DNA of 64,000 bases from Streptomyces sp. NBC_01689 (GTDB lineage: Bacteria > Actinomycetota > Actinomycetes > Streptomycetales > Streptomycetaceae): contig NZ_CP109592.1 in NCBI RefSeq assembly GCF_036250675.1, positions 1,674,001-1,738,000 on the forward strand. Reading direction: 5' to 3'. The position numbers were made by a program, and so were the translations under genes. The notes below the pieces were generated by a model. It worked only from the letters and a program-made list of their open reading frames with translations, was not told where the DNA came from and did not search any database. Within the stretch, counting starts at the first letter, position 1; every line of letters begins with the position of its first letter. Of this stretch, positions 26,192-35,472 are shown one piece after another.

Positions 26192-26901
26192 CCTTCGACG
26201 ACCTCCTGGAGCGGGCCGCCTCCCTGGTCCGTCCGGACCGGCGCGCGATCCTCGGCGTCGCCGGAAGCCCCGGAGCGGGCAAGACCACGCTGGCCGAGCG
26301 TCTGGTCGGGGAGCTGAACGGCGACGGCGGCCACTGGGTCGCCCAGGTGCCGATGGACGGCTTCCACCTCGCGGACGTCGAGCTGGAGCGCCTGGGCCGC
26401 CGGGACCGCAAGGGCGCTCCCGACACCTTCGACGCGGCGGGGTACGCGGCGCTGCTGCGCCGGCTGCGCGAGCAGGACGAGGGCGAGGACGAGGGCGACG
26501 GCATCGTCTACGCGCCGGGCTTCGAACGGACCCTGGAGCAGCCGATCGCGGGCGCCGTCCCGGTCCCCCGCACCGCCCGCCTGATCATCACCGAGGGCAA
26601 CTACCTCCTCCTGCGCGACGCGGTGTGGGAGCGCGTGCGGGCGCAGCTGGACGAGGTCTGGTTCTGCGAGCTCGACGAGAGTGAACGCGTGAGCCGGCTC
26701 GTGGCCCGCCACGAGGAGTTCGGCAAGGACCACGAGACGGCGGTGGCCTGGGTGCTCGGCACGGACCGGCGCAACGCCGACCTGGTCGCCGCGACGCGGG
26801 CCCGTGCCGACCTGGTCGTGGGACCCGCGGTCACCGCCTCCGGATCCATGCCTCGGGTTCCCCCCGCGCATCGCCCGCCGGGTTCCCGATCAGCGCGGTG
26901 A
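26188..26901 (+). CDS. P-loop nucleoside/nucleotide kinase family protein
   Basis: This 237-residue protein has a Walker A motif GVAGSPGAGKTTLAERL and the phosphoribulokinase/uridine-kinase-like features VPMDGFHLADVELERLGR, KGAPDTFDAAGY, VYAPGFERTLEQPI and LIITEGNYLLL. Relatives phosphorylate small molecules such as nucleosides, fructose or pantothenate. The last 20 or so residues (SMPRVPPAHRPPG) look non-conserved and are translated across the end of the convergent gene at 26831, so its ancestral stop may have been lost. Start is coupled to the DUF6191 gene. Confidence 0.82.
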   Translation: MTFDDLLERAASLVRPDRRAILGVAGSPGAGKTTLAERLVGELNGDGGHWVAQVPMDGFHLADVELERLGRRDRKGAPDTFDAAGYAALLRRLREQDEGEDEGDGIVYAPGFERTLEQPIAGAVPVPRTARLIITEGNYLLLRDAVWERVRAQLDEVWFCELDESERVSRLVARHEEFGKDHETAVAWVLGTDRRNADLVAATRARADLVVGPAVTASGSMPRVPPAHRPPGSRSAR

Positions 26902-28662
26902 ACACCTCGGCGCGGACGGTCAGCCCCTCGGGCGCGCGCTCCGGCACCGGGGCGAAGGGACCCGGGGTGCCGTGCCGGACGGCGAGGACGTGCGGCTCCT
27001 GGGGGGCTCCCGGCGCCGGACCCGCCTCGTACGCCGAGGTGGCGACCAGGTGGCGCCAGCCCTCGTCGGGGTTGCCGTAGCCCCGGGGGTCGGCGGCGAG
27101 GGCGAAGGCGGCCTCCTCCTGGGTGGTGCGCGAGCGGGCGTCGAAGCGGTCCGCGGCCCCAGTCCCCGGATGTGTCAGCCGGAGGGTGCCGGCGGACGCC
27201 ACCTCGGCCTCGGCGACCCGGCGGACCCGGTCGCCGTCGGCGGCGGCGTACGGCATACCGGCGAGAAAGTACGGGTTCCCGTCCAGCCGTTCGACGGCGA
27301 CCGTCGTCCACAGGGCGGTGCCGTCCGTGACGTACAGCGACCTGACGTGGCGCAGGACGTGGTCGGGGGTGACGACCGGCTTGCTGACGAGTTTCGCCGT
27401 CGGCCCCTCGCTCTCCACGTCGCGCACGCGGACCTCGCCCAGCGGGCGGCTCAGCAGGAAGCCGTCGACGACCGGGCCGAAGCCGTGCTGCCGGTTCACG
27501 ACGGCGGGCAGCAGCCGGGTGCCCGCCGCCTCGACCGGGGACGGCGTCATCCGGTCGTCGAACGCCACCGAGACGGTGCCCGCGCGCAGTCGGTGACGTA
27601 CCGGCGTCGTCCCCGGCGTGCGGTGCCACCGGACCGTGTCCTGGATCTGCCGGACCAGCATGACGGCGAAGTGGCCGTCGAGGGCGCCGTCCAGTCCGGT
27701 CGCGTGCCGTCCCCAGCGGGAGTCGCCCCGGTAGCGGCCGAGGTCGGAGCCGATCCGGGCGCCGAAGCGGCGCAGGCCCAGAACCGCCTCGAAGCCGCAG
27801 TGCTGTTCGCTGCAGCGCGGACCGCCGACGTCGAAGCCGCCCGCCGTCAGCCGCGCGTCGAGATAGCGGGCGAGCACGTCGCCGTCCTGCGCGAACACCG
27901 GCTCGCCGCTGACCCGGTGGGCCTGCGCGAGGAAGGACAGGGAGATCGGTCCGTAGTCGTTGTCGTAGGCTCCGCCGTGCTCGGGAGGCAGGAGGGCTCC
28001 CCGGTCCCGGACGCTCCGGGCCCGTATCCCGTCGCTGTACAGACGCAGCGCCCGCGACCGCACCGACTCCCCCTGCGCGGCCGGGAGATGGCGGGCGAGC
28101 ATGAGCCCGCCGACGACGCAGCCGATGGCCTGGCCGCCGGCCTCCTGCGGGTTGAAGAAGGTCGCCTCGGTCAGCCATCGCCAGTGTCCGTGGGCCAGGT
28201 CCCGCAGTTCGGCGCGCGGAGTGGCTCGACGAGTCCTTCGGCCAGATCCAGGAGGTCGGCCGCCCGGAGCAGCGCCCACACCGTGCTCGGCCAGTCGCCG
28301 ACAGGACGGGCGCCCTCCTCCAGCGCGTAACGGGCGTACGGCAGGCCGGAGTCACGGATTCTCAGGTGGGCGGACCCGGGGTTGTCGCACGTGAAGACGC
28401 GTTCCCGCAGATGGAAGGCGAGGCCGCGGCGGACGGCCTCCGGCAGACGCGCGTCCCCCGTGCGGTGCCAGGCGAGCGCCGGCAGTGAGGTGACACCGAG
28501 CGAGGTGTCGCCGACGTCGAGGACGGCCGCGGGGTGTTCGAGGCTGCCGTCCGGGGTGAGGCGGCCCAGGGCCTCCTCGGTGACGGAGACGAGAACGCTG
28601 TCGTAGGCGGCCGGATCGTCCGCGAGACCGTGCAACCGGCCGCGCTGGTACGGGAGATGCAT
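26831..28662 (-). pseudogene. unknown toroid-like protein gene, frameshifted
   Basis: Two overlapping minus-strand frames together make one protein of about 600 residues. The first (28662 to about 28230) starts MHLPYQRGRLHGLADDP and ends VWALLRAADLLDLAEGLV. The second continues ELRDLAHGHWRWLTEATFFN, then QEAGGQAIGCVVGGLMLAR, to a stop at 26831. The join lies near 28210-28235 and needs a one-base indel. Both parts have normal coding composition, so this is a recent frameshift or a sequence error. Repeated helical pairs (CGFEAVLGLRRFG, GPISLSFLAQAHRVSG) suggest an (alpha/alpha) toroid as in heparinase-like or glycosidase-type proteins, but I do not recognise the family. Confidence 0.65.
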
Positions 28663-28867
28663 CTGACCGTCCCTTCGTCCCGGAGGTCGCCTGTTCCCGG
28701 GTCAGTCTCTTCCGGACGTGGCAGAGGGCGGATGAGCGCGGGCCGCAGGGCGCGTGTCGGCCCGGCGAACATCGGGCCGAGGGCTGAGGGCCGAGGGGGC
28801 GGGGGCCGCACTCGGTGTCCGATTCCCGCCGGACGCCGTGCGGGGAACACGGCAACATGGCAGGTGA

Positions 28868-28885
28868 AGCGGTGCTCGCACCGCT
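28868..28885 (+). other. small hairpin in the ogt leader
   Basis: AGCGGTG-CTCG-CACCGCT is a seven-pair stem with a four-base loop, ending 27 bases before the ogt ATG and close to its AAAGGA ribosome site. It could affect translation or mark an mRNA 5' end. Confidence 0.4.
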
Positions 28886-28912
28886 GGGACCACCGGTGAA
28901 AGGACACCTCCG

Positions 28913-29425
28913 ATGACGGTCTGGACGACCATCGACAGCCCCTTGGGCGAGCTGCTTCTCGTGGGCGAGGAGTCGGCCACCGCCAGGGGCGGCACAGCGC
29001 TCGTGTCGCTCTCCATGCCCGGCCAGAAGTCCGGCGCGGTCGTGCGGGACGGCTGGACGCGCGACGACGGCGCGTTCACGGACATCGTCGCGCAGCTGAC
29101 CTCCTACTTCGACGGCGCGCTCACCGACTTCTCGGTCGAGTACGCCGAGGGGGCGGCGGGCACCGACTTCCAGCGGCGGGTGTGGAAGGCCGTCGAGGGC
29201 GTCCCGTACGGCACGACGGTCAGCTACGGCGAGATCGCCTCCCGGATCGGGGCGTCACGCGCGGCCGTGCGCGCGGTGGGCACCGCGATCGGCGCCAACC
29301 CCGTACTCGTGGTGCGCCCCTGCCACCGGGTGATCGGCGCCGGTGGCGCGCTCGCCGGGTACGCGGCGGGCCTCGAACGCAAGCAGCGGCTGCTGGACCT
29401 GGAGAACACCCGGCGCCCGGGGTGA
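28913..29425 (+). CDS. ogt: methylated-DNA--[protein]-cysteine S-methyltransferase
   Basis: This 170-residue protein is a typical O6-alkylguanine-DNA alkyltransferase. It removes O6-methyl groups from guanine by transfer to the active-site cysteine in VVRPCHRVIGAGG. The helix-turn-helix and arginine finger region VSYGEIASRIGASRAAVRAVG and the terminal GYAAGLERKQRLLDLE match the family. It is a single-turnover suicide repair protein. No AdaA/AlkA gene is adjacent, so an adaptive response unit is not evident. Confidence 0.95.
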   Translation: MTVWTTIDSPLGELLLVGEESATARGGTALVSLSMPGQKSGAVVRDGWTRDDGAFTDIVAQLTSYFDGALTDFSVEYAEGAAGTDFQRRVWKAVEGVPYGTTVSYGEIASRIGASRAAVRAVGTAIGANPVLVVRPCHRVIGAGGALAGYAAGLERKQRLLDLENTRRPG

Positions 29426-29611
29426 GCGGTGACCGGGCGACGTCCCCGGTTTTGCCGGTTCGGCAACAGCGCTGGGCCACGCCCGGCGGGCCCCCGCATG
29501 ATCGCTCGTAGGCCGACGCCATGATCAGCCGTGGTGCCGGCACGGGGAGACCGGGCCTTCGGGGAACCCGTTCGTCGCCCCCACCGTAGGCGGAGTGTCC
29601 TGGGAGGATCC

Positions 29612-30595
29612 ATGCCGAAGTCGTCCGCAGCAGACCGCACCCACCGTCTGGTGTCCTCACCGGCCGGCCGGATCCATCTGGTGGAACAGGGGACGGGCCC
29701 GCTGGTCCTGCTGGTGCACGGGTTCCCGGAGTCCTGGTACTCCTGGCGCCACCAGCTGACGGCGCTCGCCGCGGCCGGCCACCGCGCGGTCGCCCTCGAC
29801 GTCCGCGGCTACGGCCGCTCGTCCAGGCCCGACGGCGTGGCCGAGTACCGGATGCTGGACCTCGTGGAGGACTGCGTCGCCGTCGTGCACGCGCTCGGTG
29901 AGCGGACCGCCACCGTCGTCGGGCACGACTGGGGTTCCACCGTCGCCGCCACCTCCGCGCTGGTCCGCCCCGACGTGTTCCGCGCGGTCGGACTGCTCAG
30001 CGTGCCGTACACCCCGCGCGGCGGCCCGCGTCCCAGCGACGTCTTCGCGGGGATGGGCGGCCCCGAGGAGTTCTACGTCTCCTACTTCCAGCAGCCCGGC
30101 CGGGCGGAGGCCGAGATCGAGCCCGACGTGCGCGGCTGGCTCGCCGGCTTCTACGCGGCACTGTCCGGCGACACCATGCCCGGCCCCGGCGCGCCGGACC
30201 CGCACTTCGTGAGCCCCGGCGGAACGCTGCGGGAGCGGTTCCCCGCCGGACCTCTCCCGCACTGGCTCGACGAGTCCACCCTCGACGTCTACGCGGAGGA
30301 GTTCGAGCGGACCGGGACGCGCGGAGCGCTCAACCGGTACCGGAACATGGACCGTGACTGGGAGGACCTGGCCGCCCACGACGGGGCTCCCGTCACCCAG
30401 CCCTCCCTGTTCATCGGCGGCGCCCTCGACGCGTCCACGACCTGGCTGGCCGACGCGATCGCGGCGTTCCCCACGACCCTGCCCGGTCTGGTCTCCTCCC
30501 ACATCCTGGAGGGCTGCGGTCACTGGATCCAGCAGGAGCGCCGCGAGGACGTCAGCCGCATCCTGATCGACTGGCTCGCCGCCCTCCCCGCCTGA
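29612..30595 (+). CDS. alpha/beta hydrolase, epoxide hydrolase-like
   Basis: This 327-residue alpha/beta hydrolase has the oxyanion motif HGFPESWYSWRHQL, nucleophile Asp in VVGHDWGSTVAA, GYGRSSRP, and the catalytic His in GCGHWIQQER. The HGFPESW and GHDWG pair is diagnostic of soluble epoxide hydrolases and haloalkane dehalogenase relatives; YVSYFQQPGRAEAE provides the cap region tyrosine expected of epoxide hydrolases. GGGAGG precedes the ATG. It ends six bases from the convergent gene at 30602. Confidence 0.88.
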   Translation: MPKSSAADRTHRLVSSPAGRIHLVEQGTGPLVLLVHGFPESWYSWRHQLTALAAAGHRAVALDVRGYGRSSRPDGVAEYRMLDLVEDCVAVVHALGERTATVVGHDWGSTVAATSALVRPDVFRAVGLLSVPYTPRGGPRPSDVFAGMGGPEEFYVSYFQQPGRAEAEIEPDVRGWLAGFYAALSGDTMPGPGAPDPHFVSPGGTLRERFPAGPLPHWLDESTLDVYAEEFERTGTRGALNRYRNMDRDWEDLAAHDGAPVTQPSLFIGGALDASTTWLADAIAAFPTTLPGLVSSHILEGCGHWIQQERREDVSRILIDWLAALPA

Positions 30596-30601
30596 CGCCG
30601 T

Positions 30602-31726
30602 CTACGGCGCGGGAGCCGTACGGGACTCCAGGGCCGCACGGGTGTCGTCGCCGTAGACGCCGGTCTCGTCGCCGCGGATGCCGTACCAGAGCTGGAAGCG
30701 GGCGACGGCGGCGGTGAGCGTGGCGTCGTAACTGCCGTCGGCGGAGCCGCCCGTGTACACGTCCGGTACACGGAGCAGCCGCCGCTGCAGCGCCACCACG
30801 TCGGGACCGCTGTCCCCCTCGCGGAGGGTGCCCGCGCCGTCCGGGTCGGCGCCACCGGGCGGCGCCGGGGCGGCGGCCGGCGCGGAGGGGGTGGTACGGG
30901 GCGCCCCCGCCCGGGCGGGGGCCTCCTGGTCGCGGGGCAGCAGCAGCGCGAGGGCGAAGCCCGCCAGGGCCGCCGCGGTCACCCCCAGGGCGACGGCGGC
31001 CCGGCGCCGGCCGGCACCGTCGACGGCGCGGGCGTGGTCCGCGTGGCCCCGGCGGGGTCGGTGTTCCCGTCCGGGCGCGGGCTGTCGCCACCCGGGGACC
31101 GACCGTCGTCCGGGCCCCGGTCGCCTTCCGGGCGCGGGCTGCCGTCCGGGCTCAGGTCGCGGTTCGGGCCCTGGTCGTCCTCCGGGCGGGGCCTGCCGTC
31201 CCGGCTCAGGTCGTCCCCCCGGCGTCGCCTGCCGTCCGGGCTCGGGGCGTCCTCCCGGTCCGGGCCGGTGTCCCCACGGGGCCCCGCCCTCGTTCCCGGA
31301 CATGTCGACGGGGTCTCGCACGGTCCCGCGCGCGGCGTCGGATGCGCTGCGCGCGGAGGGCGGCGCGCTGCCCGCGGGCGCGGCGCCCGCCGGCCCTGGT
31401 GCGACGGCCGCGGGCCGGGATGAACCGCCCGTGGCCGGGGCGTCGCGGGCATCGTCGCGGGTGTAGTCCTCGCCCCCCGGTAACGGCGGCAGCTCGGCCG
31501 TCTCCTCCTCCGCCGTCTCCCCCTCGGCCGCCGGCGGGGCGGCCCTCGCCGGGACGGCGGGCACCGCGACCATCTCGTAGTCGCCGTCCCGATCGGCCCC
31601 GTACTGCTCCTCCCGCACCTCCCTCAGGAGCTGCGCCAGTGCTTCCGTCCGGCGGCGCCGCTGTACATGGGTGGGCTCGATCGCCCGCCGCCTCGGTGGC
31701 TGCCCCGGTTCGGGCGGTGTCGACAC
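30602..31726 (-). CDS. peptidoglycan-binding membrane protein with Pro/Gly-rich repeats
   Basis: This 374-residue protein has an N-terminal cytoplasmic region with Arg-rich start (HVQRRRRTEALAQLLREVRE), a low-complexity middle with imperfect PGGRPEPGRQA-type repeats (about 150-230), one membrane helix (AAVALGVTAAALAGFALALLL, about 245-265), and a C-terminal peptidoglycan-binding domain 1 (LREGDSGPDVVALQRRLL, YDATLTAAVARFQLWYGI). The domain would lie outside the membrane and bind wall peptides. GTG start has AAGGAG upstream. Divergent from the SpoIIE phosphatase gene. Confidence 0.85.
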   Translation of the reverse strand: MSTPPEPGQPPRRRAIEPTHVQRRRRTEALAQLLREVREEQYGADRDGDYEMVAVPAVPARAAPPAAEGETAEEETAELPPLPGGEDYTRDDARDAPATGGSSRPAAVAPGPAGAAPAGSAPPSARSASDAARGTVRDPVDMSGNEGGAPWGHRPGPGGRPEPGRQATPGGRPEPGRQAPPGGRPGPEPRPEPGRQPAPGRRPGPGRRSVPGWRQPAPGREHRPRRGHADHARAVDGAGRRRAAVALGVTAAALAGFALALLLPRDQEAPARAGAPRTTPSAPAAAPAPPGGADPDGAGTLREGDSGPDVVALQRRLLRVPDVYTGGSADGSYDATLTAAVARFQLWYGIRGDETGVYGDDTRAALESRTAPAP

Positions 31727-31939
31727 ACTGCTCTCCTTCCGTGCGCGCGCTCACGCCGTCCCCGTGGAGTGATACGCGACGGCCGGCCCGGGAGTTCAGC
31801 GCGAGGCGCCTGCGCCGGGGCCCCGGGCGGCCGTCGCCGGGCACCCGGTGCCGGGACCGCGGCCCGAGGGCGGGTCGGACAACGTGAAGAATGGGCACAT
31901 ACGGGGTAGGACCACCTTCGGGGAGCGGAGAGGGTCACC

Positions 31940-34402
31940 GTGACCGTGAGCGAGGAACCAGAGGTGCCGTCCCGGCGGCACTTCGACGTGGCGGATGCCG
32001 CGCCACTTCTGCTCGACGCCCATTTGACGGTGATCGGCTGGACCGCGGACGCCGAGCGCCTGCTGGGGTACCGGGCCGCCGACGTGGTGGGGCACCGCGT
32101 CGTGGAGCTGCTGTCCCCGGACGACGCGGCGCGCGTCCCGGAGCGGGCCGAGCGGTGTCACGGCGCCGGCGGCTGGTCCGGGCTGCTGTCGGTACTGCAC
32201 CGGGACGGCCACGCGGTCCGGATGATGGTCCGGGCGATCCCCGTGCGGGACGACGGCACGCCGACGCACTGGGTCGTACTCCTCTCCGACATCGCCGACG
32301 GCCTCGGATGGAACATGAGCAGGAGCGTGCTGGAGCGGATGAACGCGGGCTCGCCGGTGGGCATCGCGATCGTCGACACGGACCTGAGGTTCGTGTGGTC
32401 GAACACCGCGCTGGAGCAGTTCGGGGGCGGCCCGCCGCAGCGGAGGCTCGGGCGGAGACTCGCCGATGTGCAGCCGGGGCTGGACGCCGAGGCCCTGGAG
32501 GCGAGGATGCGCCAGGTGCTGCGGAGCGGTGAACCGGTGGTCGGGTTCGAGCATGTGGGCCGGGTACGGTCCGCGCCGCATCGCGAGACCGCGCACTCCC
32601 TGTCGTTCGTCCGGCTCGACGACGACCACGGCGATCCCATCGGTGTGTACTACACGGTCGTCGACGTCACCGAGCGTTACCGTGCCCGGCGCCGCCTGGC
32701 GCTGCTGGACCGGGCCGGGGAGCACATCGGCCGCAGCCTCGACGTCCTGCGGACCGCGCAGGAACTGGCCGACGTGGCCGTGCCGGGTCTGGCCGACTTC
32801 GCCACCGTGGACCTGCTGGACTCCGTGCTCCAGGGGGCCGAGCCGGCCTCCGGCCCGCAGGGCGACACGGACGCGGTGCCGCTGCGGCGCGCCGGTCAGC
32901 AGTCGACCCGGGCCGGGGTACCCGAGACCACCGTGGCGGTCGGCGCGGTGGCGACGTACCAGGCGGGCTCTCCGCCGGTCCGCTGCCTGGCCGAGGGACG
33001 GTCCTGGCGCGAACAGTGGCTGGATCCGTCCGCCGAGGGGTGGGCCACGGCGGACGAGGGGCGGGGGGTACCCCACTTCTTCGACCTCGGGCTGAGCAGC
33101 GTCATGATCGTGCCCATCCGGGCACGGGGCGTCACCCTGGGCATCACCACGTTCTTCCGGCGCCGTCGCCAGGACCCCTTCGACGAGGAGGATCTGAGCC
33201 TGGCGGAGGAGTTCGTGGGCCGGGCCGCCCTGTGCGTCGACAACGCCCGCCGCTACACCCGGGAACGCGACGCGGCACTCGTCCTGCAGCGCAATCTTCT
33301 TCCGCACCGCTTTCCCGACCAGAACGCCGTGGAGGTGTCCGCCTGCTACCGGCCCGCGGACGAGCTGACGGGCCTGGCCGGCGACTGGTTCGACGTGATC
33401 CCGCTGTCCGGGGCCCGGGTGGCGCTGGTCGTGGGCGAGGTGACCGGTCACGGCATCGACGGTGCCGCCGCCATGGGACGGCTGCGGGCCGCCGTGCAGA
33501 CGCTCGCGGATCTGGATCTGCCGCCCGAGGAGGTGCTCGCGCATCTGGACGACCTGGTCAGCCGGGCCGCCCGGGAGGAGGGCAGCGGGGCGGACACCCT
33601 CACCAGCGGCATGCAGGCCGTGGGCGCCAGCTGCCTCTACGCCGTGTACGACCCGGTGAGCGGGCGGTGCACCATGGCGGGCGCGGGTCATCCGGCCCCC
33701 GCCCTCGTCGCTCCCGACGGCACGGTCTCGTTCGCCGACCTGCCCCGCGGTCCCGCCCTGGGCGTGGGCGGACTGCCCTTCGAATCCGCCGAGTTCACCC
33801 TGGCGGAGGGCAGCCTGCTCGGTCTCCACACGGACGGACTGATCGCCACACCCCGGACGGGCCGGGACCCGGAGGCGGGTCAGGAGCGACTGCGACGCGC
33901 GCTGGAGGGGTACCACGGGTCGCTGAACGCGCTGTGCCGGACCATCGTCGACGATCTCGTACCGACGCGCCCGTACGACGACGTGGCGCTGCTGATGGCG
34001 CGCACCCGCCGGCTCGGTGCCGACCAGGTCGCCAGCTGGGACCTGTCCGACGATCCCGCGATCGTCGCCCGGGCCCGCAAGGCCGCCACCGAGCAGCTGA
34101 GGGTCTGGGGTCTCGACGCCCTGGCCTTCACCACCGAGCTGGTGGTGAGCGAACTCGTCACCAACGCCATCCGGCACGCCCCGGGTCCGGTCCGGCTGCG
34201 GCTGATCTGCGAACACGCGCTGATCTGCGAGGTCTCCGACGCGGGTGCCACCGCTCCGCATCTGCGCCACCCGAAGACGACCGACGAGGGCGGCCGAGGG
34301 CTGTTCCTGATCTCCCAGTTCACGCAGCGGTGGGGCACCCGCTACACCCCGGACGGCAAGATCATCTGGGCCGAGCAGTCCCTGACGGAGCCACCGGTGT
34401 GA
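31940..34402 (+). CDS. PAS-GAF-SpoIIE phosphatase-HATPase signalling protein
   Basis: This 820-residue protein carries two PAS domains (about 15-115 and 130-250), a GAF-like domain (about 255-440), a SpoIIE/PP2C phosphatase domain (about 455-680) and an anti-sigma-type HATPase (about 695-815; ELVVSELVTNAIRHA, GGRGLFLISQF). This RsbU-like plan typically sets the phosphorylation state of anti-sigma antagonists. The first metal motif GDWFDVIPL is intact, but the second, normally GDVxGHG, reads GEVTGHG with Glu at about 500, so metal binding may be changed. The later Asp in RPYDDVALLM is present. GGAGAGGG precedes the GTG start. Confidence 0.9.
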   Translation: MTVSEEPEVPSRRHFDVADAAPLLLDAHLTVIGWTADAERLLGYRAADVVGHRVVELLSPDDAARVPERAERCHGAGGWSGLLSVLHRDGHAVRMMVRAIPVRDDGTPTHWVVLLSDIADGLGWNMSRSVLERMNAGSPVGIAIVDTDLRFVWSNTALEQFGGGPPQRRLGRRLADVQPGLDAEALEARMRQVLRSGEPVVGFEHVGRVRSAPHRETAHSLSFVRLDDDHGDPIGVYYTVVDVTERYRARRRLALLDRAGEHIGRSLDVLRTAQELADVAVPGLADFATVDLLDSVLQGAEPASGPQGDTDAVPLRRAGQQSTRAGVPETTVAVGAVATYQAGSPPVRCLAEGRSWREQWLDPSAEGWATADEGRGVPHFFDLGLSSVMIVPIRARGVTLGITTFFRRRRQDPFDEEDLSLAEEFVGRAALCVDNARRYTRERDAALVLQRNLLPHRFPDQNAVEVSACYRPADELTGLAGDWFDVIPLSGARVALVVGEVTGHGIDGAAAMGRLRAAVQTLADLDLPPEEVLAHLDDLVSRAAREEGSGADTLTSGMQAVGASCLYAVYDPVSGRCTMAGAGHPAPALVAPDGTVSFADLPRGPALGVGGLPFESAEFTLAEGSLLGLHTDGLIATPRTGRDPEAGQERLRRALEGYHGSLNALCRTIVDDLVPTRPYDDVALLMARTRRLGADQVASWDLSDDPAIVARARKAATEQLRVWGLDALAFTTELVVSELVTNAIRHAPGPVRLRLICEHALICEVSDAGATAPHLRHPKTTDEGGRGLFLISQFTQRWGTRYTPDGKIIWAEQSLTEPPV

Positions 34403-34406
34403 CCGT

Positions 34407-34421
34407 GCCCCGTCGCGGGGC
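34407..34421 (+). terminator. short hairpin after the phosphatase gene
   Basis: GCCCCG-TCG-CGGGGC lies five bases past the stop. It is short but tight; terminator role is plausible. Confidence 0.4.
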
Positions 34422-34499
34422 CGCCCTACCCCCTTGCCACCAAGGGAAGTTGACAGACTGTTGACCAACTCCTTGGCCAGTGGTGACCGGCGCCGCCAC

Positions 34500-34505
34500 T
34501 ATGGT
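34500..34505 (+). promoter_or_regulatory. -10-like box before the DUF6445 gene
   Basis: TATGGT lies seven bases before the ATG at 34513, and no ribosome site is visible. This would give a leaderless mRNA. Two TTGAC-type sequences (34450 and 34461) lie too far upstream for this box. Confidence 0.35.
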
Positions 34506-34512
34506 CGGCCGC

Positions 34513-35193
34513 ATGTCCCCACACCCCCCACGGACTCCCGCTCTTCCCGTCCTCCCCTACCGGAAGCCGACCCGCGACCGGGACTACTGGGTTCTCGACG
34601 ACGTCCTGCCCGACGTGGAGGCCGTCCGGGCCCGGTGTCTCGCCCGCGACGACTGGGTGAAGGGGTACCCGTACACCTCGGAGAGCTGGCCGGGGCTGCG
34701 TACGATGCCGGGCCTCGAACCGGACGAACTCGCCCGCGTGGAGCGGCTGGTGAAGAAGGCCACCGGAGCGCGGACGCTGTGGCAGGAGGCCACGGCCTCG
34801 GGGGCCACCCTCAACCACAACTGCATCCAGGTGGTCGGCGCGGACGAGGGCGAGCCGCGCCCGCACACGGACTCCCGGGCGCTGTGCCGGTACGCCGCGG
34901 TGCTGTATCTCAACCCGGCCGTGCCCAAGGACTGCGGCACGAGCTTCTACCGGCAGAACCTGCCCGGCGGCCGCCTCGGCGGCAACGTGGTGACGGCGCC
35001 GCACAACAACCTCGTCGAGGCGCTCGGCACGCGCTTCGTACCGCCGGACTCGTTCGTCGAGGACGTCCGCGTCCCGCATCGCTGCAACCGGCTGCTGCTG
35101 TACAACGCCCATCTGATGCACAGCGCCACCGGGTACGCGGGCACCACCCTGGAGGACAAGCGGATGACCGCGGTGTTCTTCTGGATGGCGTGA
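34513..35193 (+). CDS. DUF6445 family protein, 2OG-Fe(II) oxygenase-like
   Basis: This 226-residue protein has the layout of a 2-oxoglutarate/Fe(II)-oxygenase-like double-stranded helix. An HxD-type motif is in EPRPHTDSRALCRYAAVLYL, and a distal His in LLLYNAHLMHSATGY is followed by Lys/Arg in LEDKRMTAVFFW, matching HxD...H with a cosubstrate contact. I recall this as the DUF6445 group. The substrate is not known. Start MSPHPPRTPALPV was chosen over upstream ATGs because of the adjacent -10-like box and family start position. Confidence 0.65.
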   Translation: MSPHPPRTPALPVLPYRKPTRDRDYWVLDDVLPDVEAVRARCLARDDWVKGYPYTSESWPGLRTMPGLEPDELARVERLVKKATGARTLWQEATASGATLNHNCIQVVGADEGEPRPHTDSRALCRYAAVLYLNPAVPKDCGTSFYRQNLPGGRLGGNVVTAPHNNLVEALGTRFVPPDSFVEDVRVPHRCNRLLLYNAHLMHSATGYAGTTLEDKRMTAVFFWMA

Positions 35194-35472
35194 CCCGCCG
35201 CCGGACGGCATGACGCGCCGCCGGGCCTCGCACCGCCGCCGGACGGCGTGCCGCTCCCCCTCTCCCCTCCTCCCTCACCCCTCCCCCCGGCGCTCCGCGT
35301 GCGTCCGCGCTCGTGGCGCGGCCGTTCCGCCGGCCGATCCCCGGCGCGCCGCATCCGGGTCGGAATCTCCCTGTCGTTACGCACCGATATGTACATATAT
35401 GCGTCGACCACCGCTCGGTTACGGCGTCCCCAAGTCCTGGTGGCCGGACGGTGAGCTGGTCATGATGGGGGC

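Noticed and set aside
34450..34466. TTGACA and TTGACC as -35 boxes of the DUF6445 gene
   Set aside because: No -10 box lies 16-18 bases downstream of either; the TATGGT box is too far.
31796..34468. Very long minus-strand open frame opposite the SpoIIE phosphatase gene
   Set aside because: It is the mirror of a high-GC coding gene; the plus strand carries clear PAS, GAF, PP2C and HATPase motifs, while the minus frame is Arg/Gly/Pro-rich without motifs.
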